Positions 49,885 to 59,333 of a stretch of DNA of 64,000 nt are shown piece after piece. Origin of the DNA: Streptomyces regalis (lineage in GTDB: Bacteria > Actinomycetota > Actinomycetes > Streptomycetales > Streptomycetaceae); contig NZ_LLZG01000209.1 in assembly GCF_001509475.1 (NCBI RefSeq), positions 1-64,000 of the forward strand, given 5' to 3'. The notes beneath the pieces were generated by a model. That model was not told the origin of the DNA. It saw nothing but the letters and a program-made list of their open reading frames with translations, and searched no databases. Position numbers and translations under genes: made by a program. Positions within the stretch are counted from its first letter, which is position 1. Every line of letters begins with the position of its first letter.

Positions 49885-51288
49885 GTGGGCACCGGAACCG
49901 TGCGAACCGAGGCGGCCGACGAGGCCGCCGGGCGCCGGCGCGAGCAGCGCGGCTGGTACTTCTACGACTGGGCGTGCTCCGTCTACTCGACGAGCGTGCT
50001 CACCGTGTTCCTGGGCCCCTATCTGACATCGGTCGCCGAGGAGGCGGCGGACGCGGACGGGTTCGTCCACCCCTTGGGCATCCCGGTGCGCGCGGGATCC
50101 TTCTTCGCGTACTCGGTGTCCCTGTCGGTGATCGTGGCCGTTCTGGTCATGCCCCTGGTGGGCGCGGCCGCCGACCGCACGGGCCGCAAGAAGCCCCTCC
50201 TCGGGATCGCCGCCTATGTGGGTGCCACGGCCACCGCGGCCATGTTCTTCCTGGACGGCGACCGCTATCTGCTCGGCGGCTTGCTGCTGGTGGTCGCGAA
50301 CGCGGCGCAGTCGGTCGCGATGATGCTCTACAACTCCTACCTCCCGCAGATCGCCCCACCCGAGGAACGCGACGCGGTCTCCTCCCGGGGCTGGGCCTTC
50401 GGCTACGCGTCGGGCTCGCTGATGCTGATCGTGAACCTGGTCCTGTATCTGGCCCACGACTCCTTCGGCGTCTCCGAGAGCATGGCCGTCCGCATCTGCC
50501 TCGCGTCGGCGGGCCTGTGGTGGGGCGCCTTCGCGCTCATCCCGCTACGACGGCTGCGCGACCGCAGGTCCGCCAAGGAGACGAAAGACACGAAAGACAC
50601 GGCGGAGGCGAGCGGCATGGACGAGGAGGCGGCCAGAAAGCCGACCGCCCCTGGCTTCCGGCAACTCGCGGCGACCGTCCGCGACATGCGCCGCCACCCA
50701 CTGACCCTCGCCTTCCTCCTCGCCTACCTCATCTACAACGACGGCATCCAGACCGTGATCTCCCAGGCGTCGATCTACGGCTCCGAGGAACTGGGCCTCG
50801 AGCAGTCGACGCTCATCGGCGCCGTCCTGCTGGTCCAGGTGCTGGCGGTGGTGGGCGCGCTGGCGATGGGGCGGCTGGCCCGGATCTACGGCGCGAAGCG
50901 GACGATCCTCGGCTCGCTGGTCGCGTGGACGGTGACGCTGGCGGCCGGGTACTTCCTGCCGGCCGGGGCGCCGGTGTGGTTCTTCGCGCTGGCGGCAGGC
51001 ATCGGGCTGGTCCTGGGCGGCAGCCAGGCCCTGTCCCGGTCCCTGTTCTCCCATCTCGTCCCGCCGGGCAAGGAGGCCGAATACTTCTCGGCGTACGAGA
51101 TGAGCGACCGCGGCATGAGCTGGCTCGGCCCACTTCTCTTCGGGCTCACCTACCAGCTGACCGGAAGTTATCGGGACGCGATCATCTCGCTGGTGGCCTT
51201 CTTCGTCATCGGATTCGCCCTGCTCGCGAGGGTGCCGGTGCGCCGGGCGATCAGCGACGCGGGCAATCCGGTGCCGACAACGATTTAG
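49885..51288 (+). CDS. UMF1/Atg22-type MFS transporter
   Basis: This 467-residue membrane protein has about eleven to twelve helices. It opens with GWYFYDWACSVYSTSVLTVF, the conserved start of the UMF1 family, which is related to the yeast vacuolar amino-acid effluxer Atg22. A charged cytoplasmic loop near 225-250 has KETKDTKDTAEAS. The substrate is unknown. GTG start after GCGAGGG; it follows the GDPD gene by 56 bases on the same strand. Confidence 0.85.
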   Translation: MGTGTVRTEAADEAAGRRREQRGWYFYDWACSVYSTSVLTVFLGPYLTSVAEEAADADGFVHPLGIPVRAGSFFAYSVSLSVIVAVLVMPLVGAAADRTGRKKPLLGIAAYVGATATAAMFFLDGDRYLLGGLLLVVANAAQSVAMMLYNSYLPQIAPPEERDAVSSRGWAFGYASGSLMLIVNLVLYLAHDSFGVSESMAVRICLASAGLWWGAFALIPLRRLRDRRSAKETKDTKDTAEASGMDEEAARKPTAPGFRQLAATVRDMRRHPLTLAFLLAYLIYNDGIQTVISQASIYGSEELGLEQSTLIGAVLLVQVLAVVGALAMGRLARIYGAKRTILGSLVAWTVTLAAGYFLPAGAPVWFFALAAGIGLVLGGSQALSRSLFSHLVPPGKEAEYFSAYEMSDRGMSWLGPLLFGLTYQLTGSYRDAIISLVAFFVIGFALLARVPVRRAISDAGNPVPTTI

Positions 51289-51371
51289 CGTTCCGAGTGA
51301 AAGGGCGGTAGTGTACGCGTTTGGCCTGCCAGGCGTACCGTTACTGCGCGTCAAAGATGCCGAAACGCTGG

Positions 51372-51395
51372 GTCACATCTGCTAGCAGATGTGAC
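51372..51395. promoter_or_regulatory. 24-bp perfect palindrome upstream of rbpA
   Basis: The 12-base arm GTCACATCTGCT is followed immediately by its exact reverse complement, with no spacer. It lies 83 bases after the MFS stop and about 110 bases before the sigma-R promoter of rbpA. No T-run follows, so it looks more like an operator than a terminator. No known consensus was matched. Confidence 0.55.
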
Positions 51396-51478
51396 AAACC
51401 GGGCGCCGGTGGGTACGACATTGGTCAGCAAGGCTGCGGCTACGACGGCGACGCATCACCCGGAACGGGACACGGAAC

Positions 51479-51505
51479 GGGAATCTTTACCGCCGACCGG
51501 ACGTT
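51479..51505 (+). promoter_or_regulatory. sigma-R promoter of rbpA
   Basis: GGGAAT (51479-51484) and GTT (51503-51505) are separated by exactly 18 bases, matching the consensus for the thiol-stress sigma factor SigR. rbpA is an established SigR target in S. coelicolor. The start codon is 61 bases beyond the -10. Confidence 0.82.
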
Positions 51506-51566
51506 GACCGGATGACGACGACAGCGACACCTGTCCTGTGGGCGACAAGCCCGGGAGGCACGATTC

Positions 51567-51941
51567 ATGAGTGAGCGAGCTCTTCGCGGCACGCGCCTCG
51601 TGGTGACCAGCTACGAGACGGACCGCGGCATCGACCTGGCCCCGCGCCAGGCCGTGGAGTACGCATGCGAGAAGGGGCACCGGTTCGAGATGCCCTTCTC
51701 GGTCGAGGCGGAGATCCCGCCGGAGTGGGAGTGCAAGGTCTGCGGGGCCCAGGCACTCCTCGTGGATGGCGACGGCCCAGAGGAGAAGAAGGCCAAGCCC
51801 GCGCGCACGCATTGGGACATGCTGATGGAGCGGCGTACCCGTGAGGAACTCGAAGAGGTCCTCGAGGAGCGCCTTGCTGTTCTGCGCTCCGGGGCGATGA
51901 ACATCGCGGTTCATCCCCGGGACAGCCGCAAGTCGGCGTAA
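51567..51941 (+). CDS. rbpA: RNA polymerase-binding protein RbpA
   Basis: This 124-residue actinobacterial protein binds RNA polymerase and the principal sigma factor, stabilises open complexes and raises basal rifampicin tolerance. VTSYETDRGIDLAPRQ, the core YACEKGHRFEMPFSVEAE with WECKVCG, and the C-terminal sigma-interacting stretch RTHWDMLMERRTREELEEVL are all present. Length is normal. It has its own SigR promoter and ends at a strong hairpin. Confidence 0.97.
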   Translation: MSERALRGTRLVVTSYETDRGIDLAPRQAVEYACEKGHRFEMPFSVEAEIPPEWECKVCGAQALLVDGDGPEEKKAKPARTHWDMLMERRTREELEEVLEERLAVLRSGAMNIAVHPRDSRKSA

Positions 51942-51991
51942 CCCCTGCGAGCTCCTTCGGGGCTCGGGCGGGTTGACCAGGCAATGCCTGT

Positions 51992-52036
51992 AACCGCGGG
52001 CGCTGTACGTGAAGTCGACGTACAGCGCCCGCGGTT
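51992..52036 (+). terminator. rbpA terminator
   Basis: A perfect 19-bp stem (AACCGCGGGCGCTGTACGT and its complement) with a 7-base loop is followed by TTGG. It lies 51 bases after the rbpA stop. Confidence 0.85.
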
Positions 52037-52082
52037 TGGTGTGCCCAAAATCTCCTGTGCAAAAAATTGCTGTGCAAAAAAA

Positions 52083-52112
52083 GAAACCCGGCGCTCGGTG
52101 GCGCCGGGTTTC
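52083..52112 (-). terminator. fxsA terminator
   Basis: A 12-bp perfect stem (GAAACCCGGCGC, loop of 6) is followed on the minus strand by a run of T, a classic intrinsic terminator. It lies 36 bases past the fxsA stop and faces the rbpA terminator. Confidence 0.9.
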
Positions 52113-52148
52113 CTTCTATGCCGCTATGCCTCTATGCCTGTCAGCGGG

Positions 52149-52703
52149 TCAGCGGGTCAGCGGCGGGCGCGGGCCCTCCGGCGCATCCCCCGGCTCGTCC
52201 CGGATGACCTCACCCTGCACGACCTTGCCGTCGGGACGGTGCATACGAGACTGCTGGTAGGCATCCCCGAACGACCCCGGGGTCGCCTCACGCAGCTTGC
52301 GGTCGAACGTCCGCTCCGCATAGCCGCTCAGGGCCTTCTGGACCGGTGGGATCAGCAGGAGCAGGCCCACCGCGTCCGAGATCAGGCCGGGCAGCATGAT
52401 CAGCAGGCCGCCCAGCATCATCAGGCCGTTGCCACCGCCGCTCGCCGGGGTGCCGCCGCGCTGCAGCTTCTCGTTCAGCGCCTGGAAGGCGCGGCGGCCC
52501 GCCCGCTTGATCACCACCGAGCCGAGCACCAGGCCGGCGAGCAGCAGCAGGAACACCAAGAGCCCGCCCGCCGCGTCCGCGACCACGGTCAGCAGCCAGA
52601 TCTCCAGCACCAGCCACGCCGCGATGCCCAGCGGCAGGAAAGTCCGCAGCCGGGAGCGCCGGGGCCGGGCGGGGTAGGTGGGGGTCGGTGCGCCAGTCGT
52701 CAT
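52149..52703 (-). CDS. fxsA: FxsA family membrane protein
   Basis: This 184-residue inner-membrane protein has about three to four helices. LVLEIWLLTVVADAAGGLLV and GLLIMLPGLISDAVGLLLLI are the FxsA hallmarks. In E. coli FxsA can relieve phage T7 exclusion; its normal role is unknown. The C-terminal 40 residues are polar. It is transcribed alone and ends at an intrinsic terminator. Confidence 0.92.
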   Translation of the reverse strand: MTTGAPTPTYPARPRRSRLRTFLPLGIAAWLVLEIWLLTVVADAAGGLLVFLLLLAGLVLGSVVIKRAGRRAFQALNEKLQRGGTPASGGGNGLMMLGGLLIMLPGLISDAVGLLLLIPPVQKALSGYAERTFDRKLREATPGSFGDAYQQSRMHRPDGKVVQGEVIRDEPGDAPEGPRPPLTR

Positions 52704-52870
52704 GCGTCCAGTGTGCCTGGGCCCGGCTCAGAGCGGGATAAGGGGACGCCGACGCCGCCTGTGCGGTCGTAGGTGACGACTGTGACAAGTGTGACTGCGG
52801 GTCATGGGCCGACCGCCGTGACGGCTGGACTGGCGGGCCCGCCGCGGGCGGTGCCCCGACGGTCCGCAGG

Positions 52871-53689
52871 TTACGACTGTGACGGCCGCGACGGCGACGA
52901 CGGCTTCGTGCGACCCATCAGCTTGCCGACCCGCTCCCGCGCTCCCCACGACGTGACCCGCCACAGGGCCTCGACCAGGATGTCGCGGCTCATCTTCGAG
53001 TCACCGAGTTCACGCTCGACGAAGGTGATCGGGACCTCGACGACATGGAAGCCGGCCTTGACCGCGCGGCGGGCGAGGTCGACCTGGAAGCAGTAGCCCT
53101 GGGAAGCGACGTCGTCCAGGCCGAGGCCCTCGAGGGTCTCGCGGCGGAAGGCGCGGTAGCCGCCGGTGATGTCCCGCAGGGGAAGATCCAGGGCGAGGCG
53201 GGAGTAGAGGCTGCCGCCGCGGGAGATGAACTCGCGGGACTTCGGCCAGTTCACGACCCGGCCGCCAGGTACCCAGCGGGAGCCGAGGACCAGGTCGGCG
53301 CCCTTGAGGGCGGTCAGCAGGCGGGGCAGTTCCTCTGGCCGGTGGGAGCCGTCGGCGTCCATCTCGATCAGGACGCCATAGCCCTTCTCGATGCCCCAGC
53401 GAAAGCCGGCGAGATAGGCGGCGCCCAGGCCCTCCTTGCCCTTGCGGTGCAGGACCTGGACGTGGTCGTCCTCGACAGCCAGTTCGTCGGCGAGCTTGCC
53501 GGTGCCGTCGGGGCTGTTGTCGTCGGCCACCAGCACGTGAGCCTCGGGGACCGCCTTGCGGACCCGGCCGACGATGCTCTTGATGTTCTCCGCCTCGTTG
53601 TAGGTCGGAATGATCACCAACGCCGTGCCGAGCGGCCCGAACTGCCTCCCCCGATCCTGTGCCGCGAGGGTCCCGTCGCCGTCGTTCAC
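52871..53689 (-). CDS. ppm1: polyprenol monophosphomannose synthase (Ppm1, catalytic domain)
   Basis: This 272-residue GT2 enzyme moves mannose from GDP-mannose to polyprenyl phosphate, giving the donor for protein O-mannosylation and lipoglycans. VIIPTYNEAENI, ADDNSPDGT, the metal-binding VLIEMDADGSH and SRWVPGG blocks are present. There is no fused acyltransferase domain. In S. coelicolor the homologue is needed for phage phiC31 infection. GTG at 53689 follows AAGGGG; an earlier ATG has no ribosome site. Confidence 0.92.
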   Translation of the reverse strand: MNDGDGTLAAQDRGRQFGPLGTALVIIPTYNEAENIKSIVGRVRKAVPEAHVLVADDNSPDGTGKLADELAVEDDHVQVLHRKGKEGLGAAYLAGFRWGIEKGYGVLIEMDADGSHRPEELPRLLTALKGADLVLGSRWVPGGRVVNWPKSREFISRGGSLYSRLALDLPLRDITGGYRAFRRETLEGLGLDDVASQGYCFQVDLARRAVKAGFHVVEVPITFVERELGDSKMSRDILVEALWRVTSWGARERVGKLMGRTKPSSPSRPSQS

Positions 53690-54249
53690 TGCTGCCCCTT
53701 CATGTCCGTACGCAGACGTCCACCATAGTGGTCGCGGCCTGCACTGACGCGACCACACGTTCGTATGGTGGTGTCGATTCCACAAGAGCGGGGTAAGTAC
53801 GGGTTTTTGTGTGACCGTGCGCCGACGCGCGCCTTCTGCTGCGGATGGGGGCCCGGCGCCCTTCGGGCCGACCTGGGACCCGCTGGCTGCGGGTCGACCG
53901 AAAGCCGTTGTCTACTGAGCGCCCGGGCCCCACCCGGGTCACACCTCCCCGACCGGCCGGAACGTTCCGTCGTCGCCGCGCGAGCGCTGAGCCTGGCTCC
54001 CAGTGGCGGTGCCCCGGTGCGGCACACCGTCCCTGACCCAGCGGCTTTGCGACGGGTTCGGGGAAGTTCCGCGGTTCCCCGGTCGGGCGTCCGGTGGTGG
54101 ACTCGGCCGAACCTATCGGCCCCGGGCCTCCGCCTGTCAACAGCCGTCTGACCTGCGGCTATTCGCTCAATCCCCTGGTCAGCGCGGAGGATGCGCAGGT
54201 CGCACGACGGGGTGGTGCGGACCGATCGGATTCGCGCCACCCCGGGAGA
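53690..54249. other. intergenic region upstream of ppm1
   Basis: No gene is convincing in these 560 bases. Frames on both strands are open but low in recognisable protein character. The AT-richer stretch near 53755-53815 is a likely ppm1 promoter region. No operator or repeat was identified. Confidence 0.4.
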
Positions 54250-55854
54250 TCACTCGCCCGGCCGTACGAAGACCGTTCGTCCGCCCACCACCGTGCTGAG
54301 GCAGGTGGGGAGTTCGCGACCCGGGCTCAGGTCGGGCAGGCCGGGGGTGCCGGAGCGGGGGTCGGTGGACCAGCGCGCGACCCGGTCGTCGGGGGCCTGG
54401 ACCACGAGCTCGTCGGTGCGCCACACGGCGTAGTCGGCGGGCGCGCCCGGCACCAGGACGCCCGCGTCGTCGCGCCCGGTCGCCCGCCAGCCGCCGCGCG
54501 TGTGCGCCGTGAACGCGGCGCGCACGGAAACCCGGTGCTCGGGCGTGCGGTGGAAAGCGGCCGCACGGACCGTGCCCCAGGGATCGAGGGGCGTGACAGG
54601 GCTGTCGGAGCCGAAGGCGAGCGGGACGCCGGCGCGCAGCAGGGCCGCGAAGGGGTTCAGCGAGCGGGCACGCTCGGCACCCAGTCGCTGGGCGTACATG
54701 CCGTCCTCGCCGCCCCACAGGGCGTCGAAGGCGGGCTGCACGGAGGCGGTCAGGCCCAGCTCGGCGAAGGCCGCGATCGTCTCGGGGGTGAGCATCTCGG
54801 CGTGCTCGACGCGATGGCGGGCGGCGCGGATACGGGCGAGGCCGAGCTTCTCGGCGGCGGCGCGCACGCCCTCCACGACGGCGGCCACGGCGGCGTCGCC
54901 GATGGCGTGGAAGCCCGCCTGGAGGCCGGCCTCGGTGCAGGCGGTGACGTGGGCGGCGACGGCGGCCGCGTCCAGGTAGGCGGTGCCGGTGTGGGCGGCG
55001 TCGGCGTACGGCTGGTGCACACAGGCGGTGTGCGAGCCGAGGGCACCGTCGACGAAGAGGTCACCGGCCGCGCCGATCGCGCCCAGCTCCCGCGCCTTCT
55101 CCACATCCTGTTCCGCCCAGTAGCCGACGACCCGAGGACCGGCTTCCTCGGCGGCGAGCCGCAGCAGGCCGGTGAAGTCGTCCTCGGAGGAGATGTCCGG
55201 CCCGCCGCACTCGTGGACGGCGCCGATGCCGAGGGAGGCGGCGTGGGCCAGGGCGGCGCGCTGGGCCTCGGTGCGCTGGGCGGGGGTGATCGCGGCGAGC
55301 GCGGTGGCGCGTACGGCGTGGTGGGCGCCGGCGACGAGCGGGGCGTCCACCGCATCGAGGTCACCCGGCGTCATGTCCAGCAGAGCCGTGCTGACGACGG
55401 CCGAGTGGACGTCGATGCGGGAGAGGTAGAGAGGGCGGTTGCCGGTGGCCTCGTCGAGCTCGGCGCGCGTCGGGGGGCGGCCGCCGGGCCAGCGGGAGGC
55501 GTCCCAGCCGTGGCCGAGGAGGACCCGGTCGTGCGGGCGGGCCGCGGCGAACTCCCGCACGAGGGCGAGGGCCGCCTCCAGGGAGGGGGCGCCGGACAGG
55601 TCGAGGCCGGTGAGGGCGAGGCCCGTGGCGGTGGTGTGCACATGGGCGTCGGTGAACGCGGGGGTGACCAGGGCACCGTCCAGGTCGACGACCTCGTCCA
55701 CGCCGTCCGCGAAGGCGTCGGCGGCGCCCTCCGAGCCGACCCAGGCGACCTGGCCGCGCTCCACGACCATCGCGGTGGCGAAGGGGTCGGCGGGGCTGTG
55801 GACCTCTCCTCGGCGGAGCAGGACGGTCTTCGGCTGGGCGGTGGGCTCACTCAT
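54250..55854 (-). CDS. amidohydrolase family protein (YtcJ-like)
   Basis: This 534-residue metal-dependent hydrolase belongs to the YtcJ-like branch of the amidohydrolase superfamily. The metal ligands begin with TDAHVH; HRVEHAEM and the late FGSDSPVTPLDPW give the others. These enzymes cut amide, formamide or related bonds; the substrate is unknown. No signal peptide. It follows the Lrp-type gene on the same strand after 47 bases, so the two may be cotranscribed. Confidence 0.88.
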   Translation of the reverse strand: MSEPTAQPKTVLLRRGEVHSPADPFATAMVVERGQVAWVGSEGAADAFADGVDEVVDLDGALVTPAFTDAHVHTTATGLALTGLDLSGAPSLEAALALVREFAAARPHDRVLLGHGWDASRWPGGRPPTRAELDEATGNRPLYLSRIDVHSAVVSTALLDMTPGDLDAVDAPLVAGAHHAVRATALAAITPAQRTEAQRAALAHAASLGIGAVHECGGPDISSEDDFTGLLRLAAEEAGPRVVGYWAEQDVEKARELGAIGAAGDLFVDGALGSHTACVHQPYADAAHTGTAYLDAAAVAAHVTACTEAGLQAGFHAIGDAAVAAVVEGVRAAAEKLGLARIRAARHRVEHAEMLTPETIAAFAELGLTASVQPAFDALWGGEDGMYAQRLGAERARSLNPFAALLRAGVPLAFGSDSPVTPLDPWGTVRAAAFHRTPEHRVSVRAAFTAHTRGGWRATGRDDAGVLVPGAPADYAVWRTDELVVQAPDDRVARWSTDPRSGTPGLPDLSPGRELPTCLSTVVGGRTVFVRPGE

Positions 55855-55901
55855 GGGGAACAGTCTCGCGCCTGGCGCGCACCCCCTGGCACGCAGGTCG
55901 G

Positions 55902-56342
55902 TCAGATCCGCGGTGGCCGTGCCTCGTACGGCGTCGACAGCACCACTGTCGTCCGGGTCGAGACCCCCGCCAGCGAGCGCAGCCGGGCCAACAGCTCCTC
56001 CAGCTCGTGCGGCGTGGACACCCGCACCTTGAGGATGTAGTTCTCGTCGCCCGCGACACTGTGGCAGGCCTCGATCTCGGGGACGCCGGCCAGGCGGTCC
56101 GCGATGTCGTCGGGGGCACTGGGGTCGAACGGCTTCACCGAGATGAAGGCGGTCATGGGCAGCCCCACGGCCTCGGGGTCGACGACCGCGGCGTAGCCAC
56201 GGATGACGCCCCGCTGCTCCAGCCGTCGCACCCGCTGGTGCACGGCCGACGTGGACAGCCCCGTGGCCTTGCCCAGGTCGGTGTAGCTCATCCGCCCGTC
56301 CTTGACGAGCAGCTGCACAATTTGTCGGTCCAGCTCCTCCAT
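55902..56342 (-). CDS. Lrp/AsnC family transcriptional regulator
   Basis: This 146-residue regulator has an N-terminal winged helix (LGKATGLSTSAVHQRVRRLE) and a C-terminal RAM ligand-binding domain (AGVPEIEACHSVAGDENYIL). Such proteins sense amino acids or other small molecules. The ATG at 56342 gives the normal family start. Its position just upstream of the amidohydrolase gene makes that a possible target. Confidence 0.92.
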   Translation of the reverse strand: MEELDRQIVQLLVKDGRMSYTDLGKATGLSTSAVHQRVRRLEQRGVIRGYAAVVDPEAVGLPMTAFISVKPFDPSAPDDIADRLAGVPEIEACHSVAGDENYILKVRVSTPHELEELLARLRSLAGVSTRTTVVLSTPYEARPPRI

Positions 56343-56609
56343 GACGCAGAACCTACAGTGCGGTTGATCTCCTCGGATACCTGAGCCGCCCAGGTCATGC
56401 CCGGTTTGTGATGTGGCAGAGAGGCGTCTGTGGGCCGACTGAGGGACAAACCGGCCGGGCCGGGCACCTGCGGGCGGCATGTGACGAACGCCACAGGCCT
56501 CGAACAGGCTCCGTGATGTTCTCGTGATTACCGCCGAGACCGGACGGGAAGTGCTTGCTGTGGTCGAGGCCGCAGCGCCTTCACGGCCCAGCCCGAGGGG
56601 GAGAAATCC

Positions 56610-57047
56610 ATGCAGAGTCTTAAGCGCCCTGGTCGTACCGCACCCAAGCGGCTCCAGCCGGTCGACGAGCCCGCTCCGGAGGGCGTCGAACCCGACGCCT
56701 TCGACGACGAGGAGCTCGACGCGTACGACACCTTCGAGATGTACCGGGTGATCTGCCCGGACTGCGCGCAGCCCATCGCCCTGCTGGCGGACGAGGAGGT
56801 CCTGCCGGAGCACGCGCTGTGCGCCTCGCCGTGGAACCCGTTCGGCCTCACGGTCTGTGCCGGTACGGGTCGCGCGGCCTCCGAGGCCCGCTCGGCCGAC
56901 GAGTCGACGGAACCTCAACAGCAGGACACCGCCCTGCTGTTGACGCTCCCTCAGGGTCTCGACTGGCGGACCCAGCCGTTCTCGCACGTCGGCGGCCCGG
57001 GCTCGCGCCCCATCAGGGTCCCGGTCATGCGGCGCGACGCCGCCTGA
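56610..57047 (+). CDS. small cysteine-containing protein of unknown function
   Basis: I do not recognise this 145-residue soluble protein. Cys49 and Cys52 (ICPDCAQPIALL) with Cys71 and Cys83 could form a zinc ribbon. An acidic region (FDDEELDAYDTFE) precedes it and a polar tail follows. The ATG has a strong site, GGGGGAG. It is divergent from the Lrp regulator and convergent with the kinase-like gene. Confidence 0.75.
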   Translation: MQSLKRPGRTAPKRLQPVDEPAPEGVEPDAFDDEELDAYDTFEMYRVICPDCAQPIALLADEEVLPEHALCASPWNPFGLTVCAGTGRAASEARSADESTEPQQQDTALLLTLPQGLDWRTQPFSHVGGPGSRPIRVPVMRRDAA

Positions 57048-57063
57048 GCGCACAGCGCCGGCG

Positions 57064-58185
57064 TCACGTCGCTCGATCCCAGTAGCTGCCCTGCACCATG
57101 GCTCGCAGGCTGCCGTGGTGCAGGATCAGTGTGTCCGGATCCGCCGGTACGGCGACTTCACCGAAGTGGGCCTGGCGGTAGGCGATGCGCAACATGACGA
57201 CGGCGTGCCTCAGCGCGGCATAGAGCGTGTAGAAGTCCATGTCACGCGGGGTGTGACCGGTGAGGTCGGCGTAGCGGGCCTCGATCCGGTCCCGGCGCAG
57301 GAAGTCCGGCAGTCCGCGCTGGCCGAAGGCGACCGTCAGGTCCTGGAAGAAGCGGTGCAGGTAGACGGTCCAGCCGAGGTCGACCTCGCGCGGGGCGAGT
57401 GCCGCCATCTCCCAGTCGAGGACGGCCGCGGGTTCGAAACCGTCGTAGATGACGTTCCCGATGCGCGCGTCGCCCCAGTTGAGCACCGGCGTGCCCGGAT
57501 CGCGGGGCCACAGTTCCTCGATGCGGTCGAACGCGTCCTCGATGAGCGGTGAGCGGGCGAGTCCGTCAACCACCCATTCGTAGTACGCGCGTTGCGCCAT
57601 GACATGGCGACGCAGTGCGTCACCTTCACCTGGAAGGGCGAGGAACTGGACTTCGGCTGCCGGTACTTGGTCGTGGAGCCGGGCCAGCAGCCCGATCGTC
57701 GCCGCCTCGAGGCGCTCGCGTTCCCCGTCGCTCGCCGCGTGCAGCCAGTTGCCCTCGTAGGTGTATGGCATGACGTCCGGCGGCACCCGCCCGGCGACTC
57801 GCTCCATGACGAAGAAGGGCGCCCCCAGCGGGCCGGGGTCCTCCTCCAGCCACAGCACCTTCGGTACGGGGAGGTCGGACCGGTCGGCGACCAGTCGCAT
57901 CGTGCGGTACTGGCGGGCCATGTCGTACACCGGGAACACCGTGTACGCCGCCGGATCCGCCGCGAGCCGCAACGCGCAAGCGCGCAGGGGTGGTTCGCGG
58001 TGCCCGGCGCCTTCGGGCGGCTCGATGTCGAAGAGCAGGGTTTCGCTGGACATGCCGTTCGACGCGGGGACGGTGACGTCGACGGCCTTGGCGCCGGGCA
58101 GCCGTATGCCGAGCCAGGCGGTGAGGCGGTGGGCGAGTTCGTCCGGATCGCGTGTCGTCGTACGAGGGCGGGGTACCGCGGCCAT
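57064..58185 (-). CDS. phosphotransferase family protein (APH/ACAD10-11 kinase-like)
   Basis: This 373-residue protein kinase-like phosphotransferase has FFVMERVAGRVPPDVMPYTY and the catalytic block VLNWGDARIGNVIYDGFEPA, followed by the metal motif VLDWEMAALAPRE. It resembles the kinase part of mammalian ACAD10/11, which phosphorylates 4-hydroxyacyl-CoA before elimination. An acyl-CoA dehydrogenase gene lies 1.5 kb upstream. That role is inferred. The Brenner Asn-Gly pair here reads LNWGDARIGN, as in this subfamily. ATG after AAGGGAG. Confidence 0.85.
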   Translation of the reverse strand: MAAVPRPRTTTRDPDELAHRLTAWLGIRLPGAKAVDVTVPASNGMSSETLLFDIEPPEGAGHREPPLRACALRLAADPAAYTVFPVYDMARQYRTMRLVADRSDLPVPKVLWLEEDPGPLGAPFFVMERVAGRVPPDVMPYTYEGNWLHAASDGERERLEAATIGLLARLHDQVPAAEVQFLALPGEGDALRRHVMAQRAYYEWVVDGLARSPLIEDAFDRIEELWPRDPGTPVLNWGDARIGNVIYDGFEPAAVLDWEMAALAPREVDLGWTVYLHRFFQDLTVAFGQRGLPDFLRRDRIEARYADLTGHTPRDMDFYTLYAALRHAVVMLRIAYRQAHFGEVAVPADPDTLILHHGSLRAMVQGSYWDRAT

Positions 58186-58198
58186 GGGCTCAACTCCC

Positions 58199-59308
58199 TT
58201 ACGACGCAACCGAGTCGAAGCCCGTGAACCCGCTCGGGTCGTGCCGCCCGAACGAGCCGTGCTCGAAGATGCCGTGCCCGACCCGGCCGTCCAGCCGGAA
58301 GCGCGCGGCGTGGTCGGTGACTCCGTACGCGGCGAGGGGATGGGCGGCGGGGTCGGAGAGGTCGTAGGTACGGCGGTCGGTCCAGCCGCGCCCTCGCCAG
58401 GTGCCGTGCTGCCAGTCGTCGGCGGGCGGGTAGCCGGCGCCGATGGCGAGGGGGGACGAGGTCAGGACCTCCACCTCCAGCTCCTGCGGCTTGCGTACGT
58501 CACCGAGGTGGACGAGGGCGCGTTCGGGGTGTCGGGTGCCCGAGCGGTAGGTGATCTCGGCCTGGGGCCAGCCGAGTTGGCGGTCCCGGTGGCCCGGGCG
58601 AACCATCGTCGCCTCGCTCAGTGAGCGGTATCCGTCCGCGTCCTCCTGGACGATCACCATCAGGAACCGGTCCTCGAAGCGCACCGGGGACCAGATCCAG
58701 TGGAAGCCCTCGGTCGGATGCTCCTCGGCGAACCGCCCGCCCTCCTCCCCCGGTATGGGTCGCACACCCCAGCTGCGGTCACGGGTGCCAGTCCACTCGG
58801 CGGGGGTGACGCGGAACTCCGCGCCGCCCGCGCGCACGACGCCCGCCACGCCACCCGCCTGCACGAAGCGGCGCCCTTCGAGGCTGAGCCGGTCACCGCG
58901 TCGCTGCAGGTGGTGGGGTTCCCAGAGGGCGGGGAAGTCGGCGGTCCAGGTGATGTCGTACGACAACGCCTCGTCGTCGCACGTCAGACGCAGCCGCCGC
59001 AGCGGCTCCCCGACCTCGATGCGCAGCGGCCCGACGGCGAGCCGCATCCGGTCCTCGCCGAGCGCGTCCGACGCCCGGACCGCGTGCAGGGTGTTGCCGA
59101 CCCGCAGCGTCGCGTACGCGTCGATCACCCCGGCGTTCGGATACACCCCGAGGCCGAGGATCAGCAGGGCACGCCCCTCGTGGTCGAGGACGTGGAAGAT
59201 GCAGCGGTCGTAGGCGTTCCGGTCGCTGGTCGCGACGTACTTCATGGACAGGGGCACCTGGTGCACCGGGTACTCGTCGAGCGGTACCGGGCGGTCGTCG
59301 TCGGCCAC
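58199..59308 (-). CDS. unknown protein, possible AttH/CrtC-like lipocalin fold
   Basis: This 369-residue protein has no enzyme motif I recognise. It is rich in beta-type segments (EALSYDITWTADFPALWEPH, then EGFHWIWSPVRFEDRFLMVI), which with the length suggest an AttH/CrtC-like double lipocalin fold; this is a weak guess. GTG at 59308 follows AGGGAGG. The kinase-like gene starts 13 bases downstream, so they form one transcription unit. The inverted repeat at 59334-59350 is directly upstream. Confidence 0.6.
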   Translation of the reverse strand: MADDDRPVPLDEYPVHQVPLSMKYVATSDRNAYDRCIFHVLDHEGRALLILGLGVYPNAGVIDAYATLRVGNTLHAVRASDALGEDRMRLAVGPLRIEVGEPLRRLRLTCDDEALSYDITWTADFPALWEPHHLQRRGDRLSLEGRRFVQAGGVAGVVRAGGAEFRVTPAEWTGTRDRSWGVRPIPGEEGGRFAEEHPTEGFHWIWSPVRFEDRFLMVIVQEDADGYRSLSEATMVRPGHRDRQLGWPQAEITYRSGTRHPERALVHLGDVRKPQELEVEVLTSSPLAIGAGYPPADDWQHGTWRGRGWTDRRTYDLSDPAAHPLAAYGVTDHAARFRLDGRVGHGIFEHGSFGRHDPSGFTGFDSVAS

Positions 59309-59333
59309 GGCAAGCCTCCCTGGAAGCGGGTGG

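Noticed and set aside
53765..54151. Plus-strand frame of about 128 codons upstream of ppm1
   Set aside because: No ribosome site and no recognisable protein character.
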